A stretch of 64,000 nucleotides of DNA from a bacterium (GCA_018829445.1 JAHJTV010000001.1:1-64000), one strand, 5' to 3'. Shown: positions 18,519-29,325, counted from the stretch's first letter. Program-made: numbers and translations. Notes: generated by a model not told the origin, from the letters alone.

Positions 18519-21494
18519 TCAGATCCTCTTTTGTTCAACAGGAATCAGGAAATTGAAAACAGCGCCACCACCCGGATTTTGTGAAGTCCAGATTCTTCCC
18601 CTATGATCCGTGATTATTTTTTGGGATATTGCCAATCCAAGTCCGGTACCACCAGCTCCTGTTTTTGTCTTGCTGCCCTGTACAAATTTCTCAAACACCA
18701 GCTTTGTTTCTGCCTCGGGAATACCAATCCCTTCATCAGCCACAGACACCTTGGCGGCCAATATCTCTTGATGGTTATTATACAACATCCCGGTCGACAG
18801 TGAGACGGTTATCTTTTTACCGGTGGGTGTGAATTTGATCGAATTGGATAATAGATTCCGAATCACCTGGCCAATTTTGTAACTGTCACAAGTGACAATC
18901 ATTTTCTGAGAAAGGTCAGGCAGTTTCAGAATGACCCCCTTTTCAGTAATCAATGAGCTCAGTTCATTCACACTGTCATTAACAATGATCCTGAGATCAT
19001 ATTTCTCCATGGTATAGTCCATTTTTCCGGATTCCAGTTTTGAAAGATCCAGCAATTCATTCAGCAAAAACATCAACCGAATACTGGTTGTACGAATCTG
19101 GGTAAAGTAGTGTTTCAGCTTCTCCCTGGGTTTTTCAATTTTGTCGATGCCAAACTTGGAATAATTCAGGATATGGTGCATGGGGGTTCGCAGTTCATGA
19201 GATATATTCGCCAGGAATTCGGATTTTGCCCGGTTGGCAATTTCCGCCTGCATTTTGGCAAAAATCAGCTTATCTTCCGTCTGCTTTCGATTGGCTATCT
19301 CCAGTTTAAGGTTGAGGTTGGCGATTGTCAGCTGGTTGGTTCGTTCGGCAACCCGTTTCTCCAATTGAGCATGGGCATATTGAAGTTCATCTTCCACGTG
19401 TTTTAAACTGGTAATATCCCTGAAAGCACACAGAACATACTCCACATTGTTGTTTTTATCAACCTCGGGAACGATGCGAACCTGGTAATAGATTTTGATG
19501 CCTGCTGTTTTAAAATAAAACTCAACTGTTACAGACTCTCCCGAAGAAATGACCTTGTTGATATGCTTTTCCAGAATAGTAAAACCTGTTGCATCCAGAT
19601 TCAGTTCTTTACTGGTTTTACCAATAAAATCAAGATGCGAAACTCCCGTTACCCATTCAAATGCCGGGTTGACATACACAAACTTCATACTGCAATCCAT
19701 CCTGATGATGATATCGGGAGAATTCTCGGCCAAAGCCCGGAACGTCTGTTCCTGTTTTCGCAGCTCCTCCTGTATTCTCATGCGGTTTGTAATATTGGAT
19801 ACGAACACGGTAGCCCCCATTACCTCCCCCTTATCATCCAGAATAGGATTGTAAGACGATTGATACCAGACCCTGTTCTCTGCCGACCCAAACTCTTCGG
19901 TGGCTGTTAGCCGCCTGCCTTTAAACACCTCCTGAAAAGTTTTTATCATCTGTGTTTTATCATCACCATCGGGAATCACATCAAGAATACTCATTCCTGT
20001 TTCTATTCGTACTCCCAAAGTCTTTCCCATCTCATTAAAATGCGCCTGGTTGAAGCCTGTGTAACGATAGGAGAGGTCAACAGCGTAGATGATAATATCG
20101 GGAGGGCTTTCAATTAGAGAGGTCAACATTGAGTTTGTTTTCTTAATCTGTTCTTCTGCTAATTTTCTCTCGGTGATATCCCTGGCGATTCCTTGAATAG
20201 CAAACGGTTTACCATTTTTATAAATCAATGATCCTTTGGTCTCCACCCAGATAATATCACCCTGTTTATTTCTGATAATATATTCAATCAACTTTTTCTG
20301 TGATCCGGTTTCGATAATCTCTTTGATGACCTCCAGTGCGTTTTCATGAAATCTCTTATCAAGCAGGATTGCCATGCTAATGGATTTGATATCCTCCCTC
20401 GAATATCCGGTCATATCCAGGGCTGCTTTGTTGGCATCAATAAAGCGGCCTTCAAAATCGTGGGTATAGACAGCGTCCCGGGAGCGTTCGAACAGAGCCA
20501 GATACCGTTCATTGCTTTCACGAAGCTGTGTTTCAGCCAACTTCTGTTCGGTAATATGGCGACGGGTGCCAATCATTTTAATGGGACAGTCAAATTTATC
20601 AAATTCGGTTGCCACCCCCCTCATCCAAAACCAATACCACTCCCCGGATTTGGCTTTCAGTTGATATTCCAGTTCAAGATACCTGGTTTTGCCCTCCAGG
20701 TAATCATGCAAAGCCTGCTCAAAAGCCTTGTGGCTTTTTGGGTGCAGATGATCAAGCCACCATTGGAAGTTAAAATCGGTCTTATCGAAGTCATACCCCA
20801 ATATGTCTAACAGTGATTTATCCTGGATCATAATATCACCCTTGACGTCCCATGACCAGATTCCCTGTTCGGTTCCTTCAAGTGCCAGTATCATCTGTTG
20901 CTCGCTTTCCCTTAACTCACTTTCAATTTTATCTCTTTTGTGGATTTCCTCCTGCAATTTGAGATTGGTTTTTTGGAGTTCCTTTGTCTTGTCCTTAACC
21001 AGATCCTGCAAATCCTTCTGATATCTTATCAACTCCTTTTCTATATTCACAAAATCGGTAATGTCCTCGTGGGTTGAAATCCAGGTTTCTCCCAAATACT
21101 TGTGATTGAAGGTTGATACATTCACCCGAGACCAGAATCTAGTACCATTCTTTTTAACATTCTCAATTTTCCCGCTCCAAAAACCAAAATCATTGAGAAT
21201 TTCCGCAATTTGTTGAGATGTTTGCTGGGGAGTCTTTTCCGAAGGAGCATTGAGTATGCTTACATGATTATTCTTTAACTCGCCTTCCGCGTATCCGAAC
21301 ATGACATCAAAACTGGTATCGGTATAGACAATGTGATTGTCGGTTTTTCTCACCAGAACTACCCCTTGCGTCAGGTTTTCCCTGATCTTTCGATGAAAAC
21401 AGAGGTCTTCCAATTCTTCCTGCTGCCGAGACAGGGCAGATTCCAGTTGTTTAATTCTATTTTCAAGGTCTTGATAGGTAGGTTCTTTGGTCAT
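18519..21494 (-). CDS. Sensor histidine kinase with five PAS domains
   Basis: About 990 residues starting at MTKEPTYQDLENRIKQLE, an N-terminal coiled coil. Five successive PAS/PAC modules follow (ends marked by STHEDIT, RRHITEQK, ARDITERK, VSNITNRM and FRDITSLK). Next come a second coiled coil, a HisKA box with the phospho-accepting His in FLANISHELRTPMHH, and an HATPase domain with NLLSNSIKFTP, DEGIGIP and GTGLGLAIS. There are no transmembrane segments and no receiver domain, so it is a soluble sensor that must signal to a response regulator encoded elsewhere. PAS domains may bind haem, flavin or small ligands; which one is not visible. Confidence 0.92.
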   Translation of the reverse strand: MTKEPTYQDLENRIKQLESALSRQQEELEDLCFHRKIRENLTQGVVLVRKTDNHIVYTDTSFDVMFGYAEGELKNNHVSILNAPSEKTPQQTSQQIAEILNDFGFWSGKIENVKKNGTRFWSRVNVSTFNHKYLGETWISTHEDITDFVNIEKELIRYQKDLQDLVKDKTKELQKTNLKLQEEIHKRDKIESELRESEQQMILALEGTEQGIWSWDVKGDIMIQDKSLLDILGYDFDKTDFNFQWWLDHLHPKSHKAFEQALHDYLEGKTRYLELEYQLKAKSGEWYWFWMRGVATEFDKFDCPIKMIGTRRHITEQKLAETQLRESNERYLALFERSRDAVYTHDFEGRFIDANKAALDMTGYSREDIKSISMAILLDKRFHENALEVIKEIIETGSQKKLIEYIIRNKQGDIIWVETKGSLIYKNGKPFAIQGIARDITERKLAEEQIKKTNSMLTSLIESPPDIIIYAVDLSYRYTGFNQAHFNEMGKTLGVRIETGMSILDVIPDGDDKTQMIKTFQEVFKGRRLTATEEFGSAENRVWYQSSYNPILDDKGEVMGATVFVSNITNRMRIQEELRKQEQTFRALAENSPDIIIRMDCSMKFVYVNPAFEWVTGVSHLDFIGKTSKELNLDATGFTILEKHINKVISSGESVTVEFYFKTAGIKIYYQVRIVPEVDKNNNVEYVLCAFRDITSLKHVEDELQYAHAQLEKRVAERTNQLTIANLNLKLEIANRKQTEDKLIFAKMQAEIANRAKSEFLANISHELRTPMHHILNYSKFGIDKIEKPREKLKHYFTQIRTTSIRLMFLLNELLDLSKLESGKMDYTMEKYDLRIIVNDSVNELSSLITEKGVILKLPDLSQKMIVTCDSYKIGQVIRNLLSNSIKFTPTGKKITVSLSTGMLYNNHQEILAAKVSVADEGIGIPEAETKLVFEKFVQGSKTKTGAGGTGLGLAISQKIITDHRGRIWTSQNPGGGAVFNFLIPVEQKRI

Positions 21495-21712
21495 TGAATA
21501 ATTCCCATACATCCGTTAATGGAGCATTTCAACAGATCTCAAACCTGAAGCGGTTTTATTTTCGGGGGATCTTTGAACGTGTTCGAGCTGTTCAAGGCTG
21601 CCTTATTCTCGATAGCACCGTTGTTTTTTTTTGACAAACAATTTGAGCAGAAATCCTTTTGCAATAAACACTTGCAATTTTAACAACAGTAAGATCTCGA
21701 TCTGTACAGGAA

Positions 21713-22591
21713 CTAGTCCTGATAATAAACTTTGTACTCCTCTTCAACCAGAGAGTATGGTCTATAGATATACAGAAAAAACTTGAAGGAAGCCATCTTT
21801 AAAAAAGAATAGACCGGAGTGGCAATAGCCCCTGCAATAATCACCCGAACAACTGCGTTGTCCATTGTCCACAAAACGGTTAATGGCAGAATCACAACAA
21901 AGATGGCCTCAATGACAATTCTAACAAGAAAAAACAACCAGGCTCCACTGGCCACCCGGCGATTTGTAAACAGCTCAAAATACAGTTTTAGCTTCTGACT
22001 GAAGGAACCTTTGGAGATGACAGCCAGCTTTGAAGAGAAGGAAAAACCAGCCATTGAGATTGGGAAAACCATCCCGGAAAAAACCAGAAACATAAGAAGG
22101 GAATAGGTGGATTGATAAAGATTCCAGGTAAAAAAAGACAAGGCAAAACAAAGCAGTATCCAGAAGCAGGTTATCATTACTACCACACCCACAGCAATTG
22201 CGTCCCATAAGACCTGTTTGCCGTGAATGGACACCAGCGAGGCAAACAAACCAAATCGCTCGCGCTCCAGACGGTGCATACGGCGCATATCGCTGGAGGG
22301 CCACATGGAGATCAGCTGTTTAAGCAAAAACAGCAGGATGATAATCAGAAGTGTTCGATAATCTGTCAGCCACTTGAAAATCTGAAAAGGCAAAACCTCA
22401 AAAATATATTCGGCTGCCTGCAGACTTAAGGTCTTGAATTCCGGAATCTGTATTCCAGAGCGATTGGACTTCGATATTTGCTTGATAAAACGATCAGCCA
22501 GAATCAATACAAATATCAGCAGAAAAAAGGATTTGTATTTGAACAGATCCCTCACCGATTGTCCCAAAAGAATATTAATCAATCTTTTCAT
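21713..22591 (-). CDS. Uncharacterised integral membrane protein
   Basis: 292 residues with about six hydrophobic segments (for example SFFLLIFVLILADRF, TLLIIILLFLLKQL, AVGVVVMITCFWILLCFAL and SLLMFLVFSGMVFPI). A basic loop MRRMHRLERERFG lies between them. I do not recognise a family. It is the third gene of an apparent operon after an EEP-family phosphoesterase and a PAP2 phosphatase (gap 47 bp), which suggests a role around membrane lipids or isoprenyl phosphates. That is inference from neighbours only. Confidence 0.6.
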   Translation of the reverse strand: MKRLINILLGQSVRDLFKYKSFFLLIFVLILADRFIKQISKSNRSGIQIPEFKTLSLQAAEYIFEVLPFQIFKWLTDYRTLLIIILLFLLKQLISMWPSSDMRRMHRLERERFGLFASLVSIHGKQVLWDAIAVGVVVMITCFWILLCFALSFFTWNLYQSTYSLLMFLVFSGMVFPISMAGFSFSSKLAVISKGSFSQKLKLYFELFTNRRVASGAWLFFLVRIVIEAIFVVILPLTVLWTMDNAVVRVIIAGAIATPVYSFLKMASFKFFLYIYRPYSLVEEEYKVYYQD

Positions 22592-22638
22592 CTAGTCCCA
22601 GTAATGATTCAGTATCACGAAAAAATAGTCTTCCCCTG

Positions 22639-23613
22639 TCATCCCCGATCTTCAAATTGAATCATGGAATTCCGGTAAACCTGCCGAACTCGTCTGACCA
22701 GGTAAAAAACCATGATGACAGCCGGTAAAACCATCAGAATCAACCCGGGGGCTTTGCCGATAACAACAGATCGAATGCCAATAACCACCCCCATAAATCC
22801 CATGGCTATGAAAAATAAACGCCATAAAAGTCCGAATTCCCAATAACGAGGAAGCGGAACATAGGTGCCCTGCCTGGAAAAGTATTCTACCTGTTGAGGA
22901 ATTTTTAAAATGTAGTAATAATTCAGATGGATAGACACCAATACCATTAATGTGACTCCCACACTATCCGACAGCCAGTGATGTGCGGTCATGCATCTTC
23001 CGATAGCCATCATTATGGTCAGTATTATGATCAAAACTCCCCAAACCCAACCGAAAATCTTGGAATTGCGGGAAGCTTGCGGATTGCCAATCAGCCAGTA
23101 GGAGACTGTTATCAGAAGAAAAACAGTCGCTGTATGTCCACTGGGAAAGCTTCCATAAAAGATTCCATCCGATACAAAATGAGGTCCGAATTCAAACCAT
23201 TGAGAGTAGGGCAGTTTATCTGCAAAAACCAGATGGGGCCTGGCCCTTCCCAAAATCCACTTAACACTGTGAACCAACCCAAGGCCGGTCACCAGGGAGG
23301 AAAAGATCACATATCCCAGGAAGGGTCTGTAGTAGTGGTAGCTGTTCTGCTTTCGCTTTGGGGAATAACAAAAATAAAAACAGGCCATTATAATTTGAAA
23401 GAAAATAGCAGGATCTGAAGCCCCAAACTTAAATCCCTGAAATACCGTACGTTTCATCAACTCCCCAAACAGCTTATGCTTGTGATGATAAAAAAAGATT
23501 GTCACCTCATAATCCACCGTTGCCAGCGGAATCATGATCAGGGGAAACAGGAGGATCAACCCGATCAAACCCCAGGGATATGCCTTTTTTTCATATGGAG
23601 AAGGATGTTGCAT
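22639..23613 (-). CDS. PAP2-family membrane phosphatase
   Basis: 324 residues, with several membrane helices. The three PAP2 signature motifs are present: KWILGRARP, FPSGHTA and a third motif in GRCMTAHHWLSDSVG with the catalytic His and Asp. Such enzymes hydrolyse lipid phosphates, including phosphatidic acid, undecaprenyl pyrophosphate and lipid A phosphates, on the outer face of the inner membrane. The gene lies 51 bp after the EEP gene and 47 bp before the uncharacterised membrane gene. The substrate is not determinable. Confidence 0.9.
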   Translation of the reverse strand: MQHPSPYEKKAYPWGLIGLILLFPLIMIPLATVDYEVTIFFYHHKHKLFGELMKRTVFQGFKFGASDPAIFFQIIMACFYFCYSPKRKQNSYHYYRPFLGYVIFSSLVTGLGLVHSVKWILGRARPHLVFADKLPYSQWFEFGPHFVSDGIFYGSFPSGHTATVFLLITVSYWLIGNPQASRNSKIFGWVWGVLIIILTIMMAIGRCMTAHHWLSDSVGVTLMVLVSIHLNYYYILKIPQQVEYFSRQGTYVPLPRYWEFGLLWRLFFIAMGFMGVVIGIRSVVIGKAPGLILMVLPAVIMVFYLVRRVRQVYRNSMIQFEDRG

Positions 23614-23664
23614 TTGGTATTAATATTATTGCCGATCAATGAGTCCGATTTATAATAAAAACAT

Positions 23665-24741
23665 TTATTTCACTGCCGGGATCAGAATCTCAGCAAAAAT
23701 CGGATAATGATCCGATACAACAATGTCCGGACGTTCTGAATGCACCGGTTGTGTTTCATTCATGCAGAAAATGTAATCCAGCCTTGCGTATGAAGGGAAT
23801 CTGGTCCAGAAGGTAAACCCACCCCAAATATGATCCTGTAGATAAACATCCGCTGCTACTTCGTTTAGTTTCCTCAAGATAATTGAAGATGGAGTTGCGT
23901 TCAAATCGCCCCCAAATACAACAGGCCCTTCCAACCCTTTTAGATAGTCAAGAAAGAAGGAGATTTCCTTGATCTGTTCACCTAATACGTAAAAAGTCCA
24001 GGGAACAACACTTTGCGGTCTCTTATCCCAGGATCTCCCGGCAATAAAACGAACAGAAATAGCATGTACCGGAACTCCGTTCACATTGACGATAGCATGG
24101 ACAAAGGAGCGAAAAGGATTTAGATGCATCTCTTCGATTTTATTACCAATATGCAATGACGCCTGCCGGGTGGGAAATTTGATCTCCTTAAAGCTGGTAA
24201 CCGGGTAACGAGAGATGATTGCCGTCCCCTCTTTCTGTCCCATATAAAACTCCTTGGGATAAACCTGTTCTTTAAGCTCAGTAACCTTTTCCGCTTTGAT
24301 ATCGTTTTCTGACAGCAGGTAAATATCAGCATCCAGATCATTGATGGCAGTCACAACCTTGTCAAAACCATAGGAATAGTACCTCAAATTAAGGGCTACC
24401 ACAGAAATGGATTGAGTCTCCTTCCCGTTTAAAAATTGATGGGTGGGTTTACTGAAAAAAGAAACATCTCCGAAAATTACAAAAATCACCAGATACAAAG
24501 CCAGCAAACTTTTCCATCGACCTTTCAGGTTTTGAATGAAATAGACAACCAGAGGCGGAATCAAAAAGAGAATAAACCAGACCGGTGGACTGTATCCCAA
24601 CGCGATCCATCTTGATTCTATTGGAAAAAAGCCCAGGTAGACCATTATCCAGATACCCATCAGGATAATGATGGTCAAAGTCCACAGGTTGGCGCACCAT
24701 CGAAATATGGATGAAAGGATTCTCCGCAGGATCGTCAGCAT
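23665..24741 (-). CDS. Membrane-anchored endonuclease/exonuclease/phosphatase (EEP) family protein
   Basis: 358 residues with two to three N-terminal membrane helices (IIILMGIWIMVYLGFF, FILFLIPPLVVYF, SLLALYLVIFVIFG), then an EEP catalytic domain. Visible elements are DADIYLLSEND (metal-binding Glu), VFGGDLNATPSS (Asp and Asn), RLDYIF and the final SDHYPIFAEI histidine. The group contains phosphodiesterases and sphingomyelinase-like enzymes. With the catalytic part probably outside the cytoplasm and a PAP2 phosphatase next, hydrolysis of a lipid head group is a fair guess. It is the first gene of the three-gene unit. Confidence 0.85.
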   Translation of the reverse strand: MLTILRRILSSIFRWCANLWTLTIIILMGIWIMVYLGFFPIESRWIALGYSPPVWFILFLIPPLVVYFIQNLKGRWKSLLALYLVIFVIFGDVSFFSKPTHQFLNGKETQSISVVALNLRYYSYGFDKVVTAINDLDADIYLLSENDIKAEKVTELKEQVYPKEFYMGQKEGTAIISRYPVTSFKEIKFPTRQASLHIGNKIEEMHLNPFRSFVHAIVNVNGVPVHAISVRFIAGRSWDKRPQSVVPWTFYVLGEQIKEISFFLDYLKGLEGPVVFGGDLNATPSSIILRKLNEVAADVYLQDHIWGGFTFWTRFPSYARLDYIFCMNETQPVHSERPDIVVSDHYPIFAEILIPAVK

Positions 24742-25130
24742 TTCCAGTTTTGTCCTTAATTACTTATTATATCAGTCCTAATTTTATCACTTAAGTCTTC
24801 AACCATTGGCCATTAAGCTTTTGACGTTACCCGTTTCTTTTTAAACTGTCTACAGATCCCTTGCCAGTTCCAGGTCTGGCTGCTTCCATCTCATAGGGCC
24901 TCGGCTTTATCTGCTCGGATTTTAACATTAGTAAAAAAACAAAATGATCAAGGTGTTGCAGACAATCATTTCCATAACTTGAAATTCTTAAGGTAAATGG
25001 ATATGATATCAGAATGAATACCCATTTGAAACCAGCTCTGGATTCCTTTGCGGATTAAAAACAACTATATCGGCACCAGGTTCACAACATTAAATTTACT
25101 GATTTCTGATATCCATTTTAGAGAGACTTC
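24742..25130. other. Divergent intergenic region, no gene seen
   Basis: About 390 bp between the EEP gene (minus) and the coiled-coil gene (plus). It should contain both promoters. I could not identify a convincing promoter box, repeat or small gene. Confidence 0.4.
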
Positions 25131-27329
25131 ATGCCTGCCATTGCGATTCCAAAACTGGAAATTCCCCTCCATTCCGATGAAATCATAGCTTCATTCCTTG
25201 CCAATATTGAGACCTGGGAAAAACGAGTTCAGTCCCTGGTGCAGGAAAAGGAACGGGAAAAGTCTCCCACACTTGCAGAGGAATTGGAAGAGCTCAAGCA
25301 ACTTAGTGGTTTTTTGAAAGGCAGGCTTACCAAGCGTTTACTCGACATCAAAAATTTTCCGGAAGACCTGAGGCAGAAATATCTCAGGTGCCTGGAGCCT
25401 TTTTATACAGAAGAGGCTATCACTCGGTTTATGGGACATTATTATGATGTTGAAGTGTTTAAGCAGGTTCGTCTTAGATACCGAAAGAAACAGGATTTTG
25501 AGAAAGAGGTGAATGTCCTGTTCGACCTTTACAAGGTCAAAAAAACAATTGAAACCATTATGACTCTGCAGAAGTCCGTTGATTCCAATGACCCGTTTGC
25601 CTCACAGTTTCCTAAAAATGAACAGGCCGAGTTTCTGAATACACTCAAAGAGATTTTTAAACTCTTCTTCCTACGATTCGTCAAAAAGGAATACCGGAAA
25701 ATGCTCTTTCATTCCCTCTCCGAAAGTAAATTGGAGATCGATAGTATCATCGAAATGAGAAAAAGCGGAATCTCTTATATCCAACCGGAAGTTTTTAAAA
25801 CCAACGAATATAGAGACAAATTTATCACTGTCTTTTTTTCCACTCTGCTGAGAACCAAGACCAGTACAGAGATCAAAGATCTGCATTTTAATTATCTCAA
25901 TTTTGAACTACTCAAAAACGAATTCCTAACCGACTGGATGCAGCGAAAGCTCAAGAATAATACGGAAAAGGATACGGTTCTGCAAAACTATAAAATCGGG
26001 GCAAAATCGGTTGCCCAGTTAATCAAGGAAAATCCGGAAAAGGAAACCGAAATCCTGTCATCAGTTCCTTTGGACATCTTTAATGATATGGCCGAGGAGT
26101 TGAACCACAAAGTTAAGGAAAAAGATAAAACCCCGGTGAGCACCTTTTCCAAGAATCATGGCGTCTTGGCCAGGATTCAATCCTCGTTTATCCAGGTTAA
26201 ACAGATCGCCAGATTTACTGTGGAGAAGATGGAAGAGATGAAACCCAAATCAAAAATCTGGACTGTTAGAAAGAAGCCGATTGCAGCTGCAGAAGCTCCC
26301 AAAGTAAAAGAGGAACCTAAAAAGGAGATGAAACTTGAATATGGATTGGAAGTGTTAAAAATGGAGGAGTTGGATTTTCCGTTTTTTGACAAGCGGTATG
26401 ACACTTACAAACCCAAACTGGACTATTTCAGGAAAAAAGTGGGAACCGAATATGACAAAATCCGGGATAGTATTTGGAAACTATTCACTATCGTAAGCCG
26501 GGAACATTTTATTATTCGCAGGGATCCCTGCCACGAATGGGTGCTGCCCTTGTTGTTCAGTCATGAGAAAAAATATTTTCTTCTCATCATTGGCACTGAA
26601 ATATCCCAGAAGGACCAACAGACCGGATATCAATCCAAGTTTAAAAAGAGTCTCTATGAGCTCAACTGCTTTTACGCTTTTGCTACCCAGTCTAAAAACG
26701 ACAAATTCGGGAAGATTGTCGACCAGCGATTAGTAAGAAAGATCCCCTTTATGCAATATTCACATGTAGAAAAATCCGTTCATGACATGGCGTCTACCCT
26801 GATAGGAAGGCTTTTCCAATCCCAGGATAAGAGCGTTTTTAAAAGTTCGAACCTCAAATTGAGAAAACCGGGTGAATCTTTTGCTGAACTGGATGAACTA
26901 AAAACAATGCTGGGACTGGATGAAAATAATCAACCCCTATCTGCCGAAGAAAAAACTGTAACCGGTTCACAAAGTCCTGAAACCATCAATGGTGGGAAAA
27001 AACAAGTCCCGGAAGAGAAACCGAAAGTACAGGATATCAGGCAAGTGGCTGCTGAGCTGAAAAAGGAGATGGAGGAAGCCAAAAAGAACCCGCCAAAACC
27101 TGAAGATAAAAAACCGTCGAATAAAGCTCCGGGAATCGCAGAAATTGCCGCCATTCTAAAAAAAGAGATGCTGGCTGAAAAAGAAAAAAAGCAGGAACAA
27201 GCCGCTAATTCCACTCTGAATCAAGCACCTCAGAAGGCAAAGGATATTCGCCAGGTTGCCCGGGATCTCAAGCAGGAGCTTCAACAGGCTAAAAAAGACG
27301 CCCCTTTATCTACTGATTCATCCAGCTAA
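25131..27329 (+). CDS. Uncharacterised coiled-coil protein with C-terminal repeats
   Basis: 732 residues, very rich in Lys and Glu, with no signal peptide or membrane helix and no family I recognise. The N-terminus has a charged helix (VQSLVQEKEREKSPTLAEEL). The middle is a helical domain with aromatic stretches, and residues about 430-580 look like a folded domain (DPCHEWVLPLLFSHEKKYFLLIIGTEI). The tail contains three related units of DIRQVAAELKKEMEEAKK type separated by Pro/Lys linkers, which may be short binding motifs. The gene is monocistronic. A scaffold or cytoskeletal role is possible but unsupported. Confidence 0.65.
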   Translation: MPAIAIPKLEIPLHSDEIIASFLANIETWEKRVQSLVQEKEREKSPTLAEELEELKQLSGFLKGRLTKRLLDIKNFPEDLRQKYLRCLEPFYTEEAITRFMGHYYDVEVFKQVRLRYRKKQDFEKEVNVLFDLYKVKKTIETIMTLQKSVDSNDPFASQFPKNEQAEFLNTLKEIFKLFFLRFVKKEYRKMLFHSLSESKLEIDSIIEMRKSGISYIQPEVFKTNEYRDKFITVFFSTLLRTKTSTEIKDLHFNYLNFELLKNEFLTDWMQRKLKNNTEKDTVLQNYKIGAKSVAQLIKENPEKETEILSSVPLDIFNDMAEELNHKVKEKDKTPVSTFSKNHGVLARIQSSFIQVKQIARFTVEKMEEMKPKSKIWTVRKKPIAAAEAPKVKEEPKKEMKLEYGLEVLKMEELDFPFFDKRYDTYKPKLDYFRKKVGTEYDKIRDSIWKLFTIVSREHFIIRRDPCHEWVLPLLFSHEKKYFLLIIGTEISQKDQQTGYQSKFKKSLYELNCFYAFATQSKNDKFGKIVDQRLVRKIPFMQYSHVEKSVHDMASTLIGRLFQSQDKSVFKSSNLKLRKPGESFAELDELKTMLGLDENNQPLSAEEKTVTGSQSPETINGGKKQVPEEKPKVQDIRQVAAELKKEMEEAKKNPPKPEDKKPSNKAPGIAEIAAILKKEMLAEKEKKQEQAANSTLNQAPQKAKDIRQVARDLKQELQQAKKDAPLSTDSSS

Positions 27330-27353
27330 ACAAATTCGGCAACCAGAGATAAC

Positions 27354-29285
27354 TCATTGCGAACGCCTGCATTGTTCAGGTCTTTTTTCTAACGCGGTTT
27401 TATAGCTGGTATAGATCCGCTCCATGTTAGTCGGGTCTGCTTCGTGGCACAACAGGCAGCGACCAACCTGGAGAATATTTTCTTGCTCCCCCTGATTAAA
27501 CGGACGAACACCCAATCGAGTCGAGACATGCCGTGAACGTACTTTCAGAAAACCGGTCCAGGCATCCCTGGGAAGCCCATCTGCCGGATGGAGTTTGCTC
27601 CGGGGGAAAAATTTTAGATGGGGCTTAGTAATCACGGCGTTATCCTCCTGGTATTCAATTCTTCCTTCTCCCAGTCCAAGGGCCCAGGGATCCTGGTGAC
27701 ACGACTGGCAGGATCGGGCTTCAGTCTGTATAGTGTGCGAAAATGTGGGTGAGAACATTCTGCGAAACACCTGGTAGTCTTCGATTTTTTTTCCGGTTGA
27801 AGCAGTCCTGTCCGGCTTATTCTCCTTTATCCCCCCGATCGTCAGAACCATGCCCGGAATAAAGGTGTCCACCACTTCCCGGTTTTGCTTCTTGTCCAGT
27901 CGAACTCCCAGAGCCGGAGGAACAGCCAGTAGCGTGCTCTTGTATTCCTTCCAGACTCCCGCTAATTTTTCTCCGGTATAATGATCTTTTCTTTTTTGCT
28001 TCGGTTCAAATTGAGTATGACAATTGATGCAGGTGGGTGCCCATTTGGTGTGGCAAGTCTGACAGGTCAGCCGTTCATGTCCGCTGATTTCAGTACATTT
28101 TTTGAGCGGCGGTTTTAATTCCCTGGTTTTGCCGTTTAATTTGCTTCTAAAAATCTTGTCGTTGTTTTGATCGAGATAGATATTGATCAGCGGTCTTTTG
28201 GTGATTCCGGTGGTCAAATACTTCAGATTTTTTTGATTGCTCAGCTCTCTCAGTTTCAGGATTTTAATTGAATCAGTATCGAGGTCGTTATAATCCACAT
28301 ATTCGCCGGTTTCATTTGTGTGGCAGTCTACACAGGTGATCTCCACCTGTTCCTCCTGATGATTATAAACCGTTCCATCCCCCATTACATCGCGTGCCGT
28401 ATGACAATCGATACACACCATTCCCCGCTGGTGATGGATATCTGCTCCCTTATATTCCAGCACGCGCTGGTCTTGAAGAATCCTGTAGTCAGCAGGGTTC
28501 TTCAGGTCTTTAACCTTCAACTCCGTTTCAAACCAGCCCTCATAATTCAGGGAGATCCTGGCCGAACGGCTATGACACCCGAAACACTTATCATTATCCA
28601 CCTTAATATTTAAGGCCGGATGTACTTTCGGAAGCTGTTGTGTCTGATGGTAATCAGTCAACTGTCGGTCTGCCTCTGCCGAGTATTCAATGTGGCAGGC
28701 AGTACATCCTCCGCCTCTTGATTCCTGGTCGACAGCTGAGGATTGTTTTTTGGGAAAACCTAGGTGACAAGTAACACACAGCTGCCGCAAATGAGTATCG
28801 GCCGCAGAATCGGTAAGGTGGGAAAGATGCCCGGGACCGTCCGGTGAAAAAGTCTGACCGAAGACATAGCGATTTACGGAAACCATCCCTTGTCCCGAAG
28901 CCATCAGAGATGTGGATACTTTCGCTGCCAGATCCCGATGACAGTCACTTTGTCCGCAGGTTTCCATAACCCGATCCATATTGCCCGGAACTTTTGCCAT
29001 TCCATCATGGGCCACTTCTTTTTCAGGGGATAACGGATCACCCAGATGACAGGAAGAACAACCGACTGCTTGCGGATCATGTGACGAAGAAAAACCGGTT
29101 ACCTGTTGATGACATAGAATACATCCTTCCCTGTGACCCATTATTACGGGAATTTCTGTTGTGTCATCTGTCTGAATCCCGGACTCCTTAAAAAAATGGT
29201 GGAGTCCAAGCATCAAGCCTATACAGGCCAACACCACTGCAGGGATAGTCATCTTTTTGCGGGGTGAATGATCTTCCGTCTCCAT
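27354..29285 (-). CDS. Membrane-anchored 12-haem cytochrome c
   Basis: 643 residues. After a basic N-terminus, one hydrophobic helix (IPAVVLACIGLMLGLHHFF) serves as an anchor and export signal. Eleven CxxCH motifs are present (for example CILCH, CSSCH, CVTCH, CTACH, CFGCH, CIDCH, CLLCH), plus one CGQSDCH with four residues between the cysteines. That predicts about 12 c-type haems in the periplasm. Many extra His residues could be distal ligands. It is the last gene of the unit rhodanese-Rieske-cytochrome b-cytochrome c (gap to cytochrome b 40 bp). It most likely accepts or donates electrons to the Rieske/cytochrome b pair. NrfH/octahaem-like reductase activity cannot be excluded. Confidence 0.9.
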   Translation of the reverse strand: METEDHSPRKKMTIPAVVLACIGLMLGLHHFFKESGIQTDDTTEIPVIMGHREGCILCHQQVTGFSSSHDPQAVGCSSCHLGDPLSPEKEVAHDGMAKVPGNMDRVMETCGQSDCHRDLAAKVSTSLMASGQGMVSVNRYVFGQTFSPDGPGHLSHLTDSAADTHLRQLCVTCHLGFPKKQSSAVDQESRGGGCTACHIEYSAEADRQLTDYHQTQQLPKVHPALNIKVDNDKCFGCHSRSARISLNYEGWFETELKVKDLKNPADYRILQDQRVLEYKGADIHHQRGMVCIDCHTARDVMGDGTVYNHQEEQVEITCVDCHTNETGEYVDYNDLDTDSIKILKLRELSNQKNLKYLTTGITKRPLINIYLDQNNDKIFRSKLNGKTRELKPPLKKCTEISGHERLTCQTCHTKWAPTCINCHTQFEPKQKRKDHYTGEKLAGVWKEYKSTLLAVPPALGVRLDKKQNREVVDTFIPGMVLTIGGIKENKPDRTASTGKKIEDYQVFRRMFSPTFSHTIQTEARSCQSCHQDPWALGLGEGRIEYQEDNAVITKPHLKFFPRSKLHPADGLPRDAWTGFLKVRSRHVSTRLGVRPFNQGEQENILQVGRCLLCHEADPTNMERIYTSYKTALEKRPEQCRRSQ

Positions 29286-29325
29286 ATGTTCTCACATCGT
29301 TTTTTCAAGTTTAAATGAGACTCGT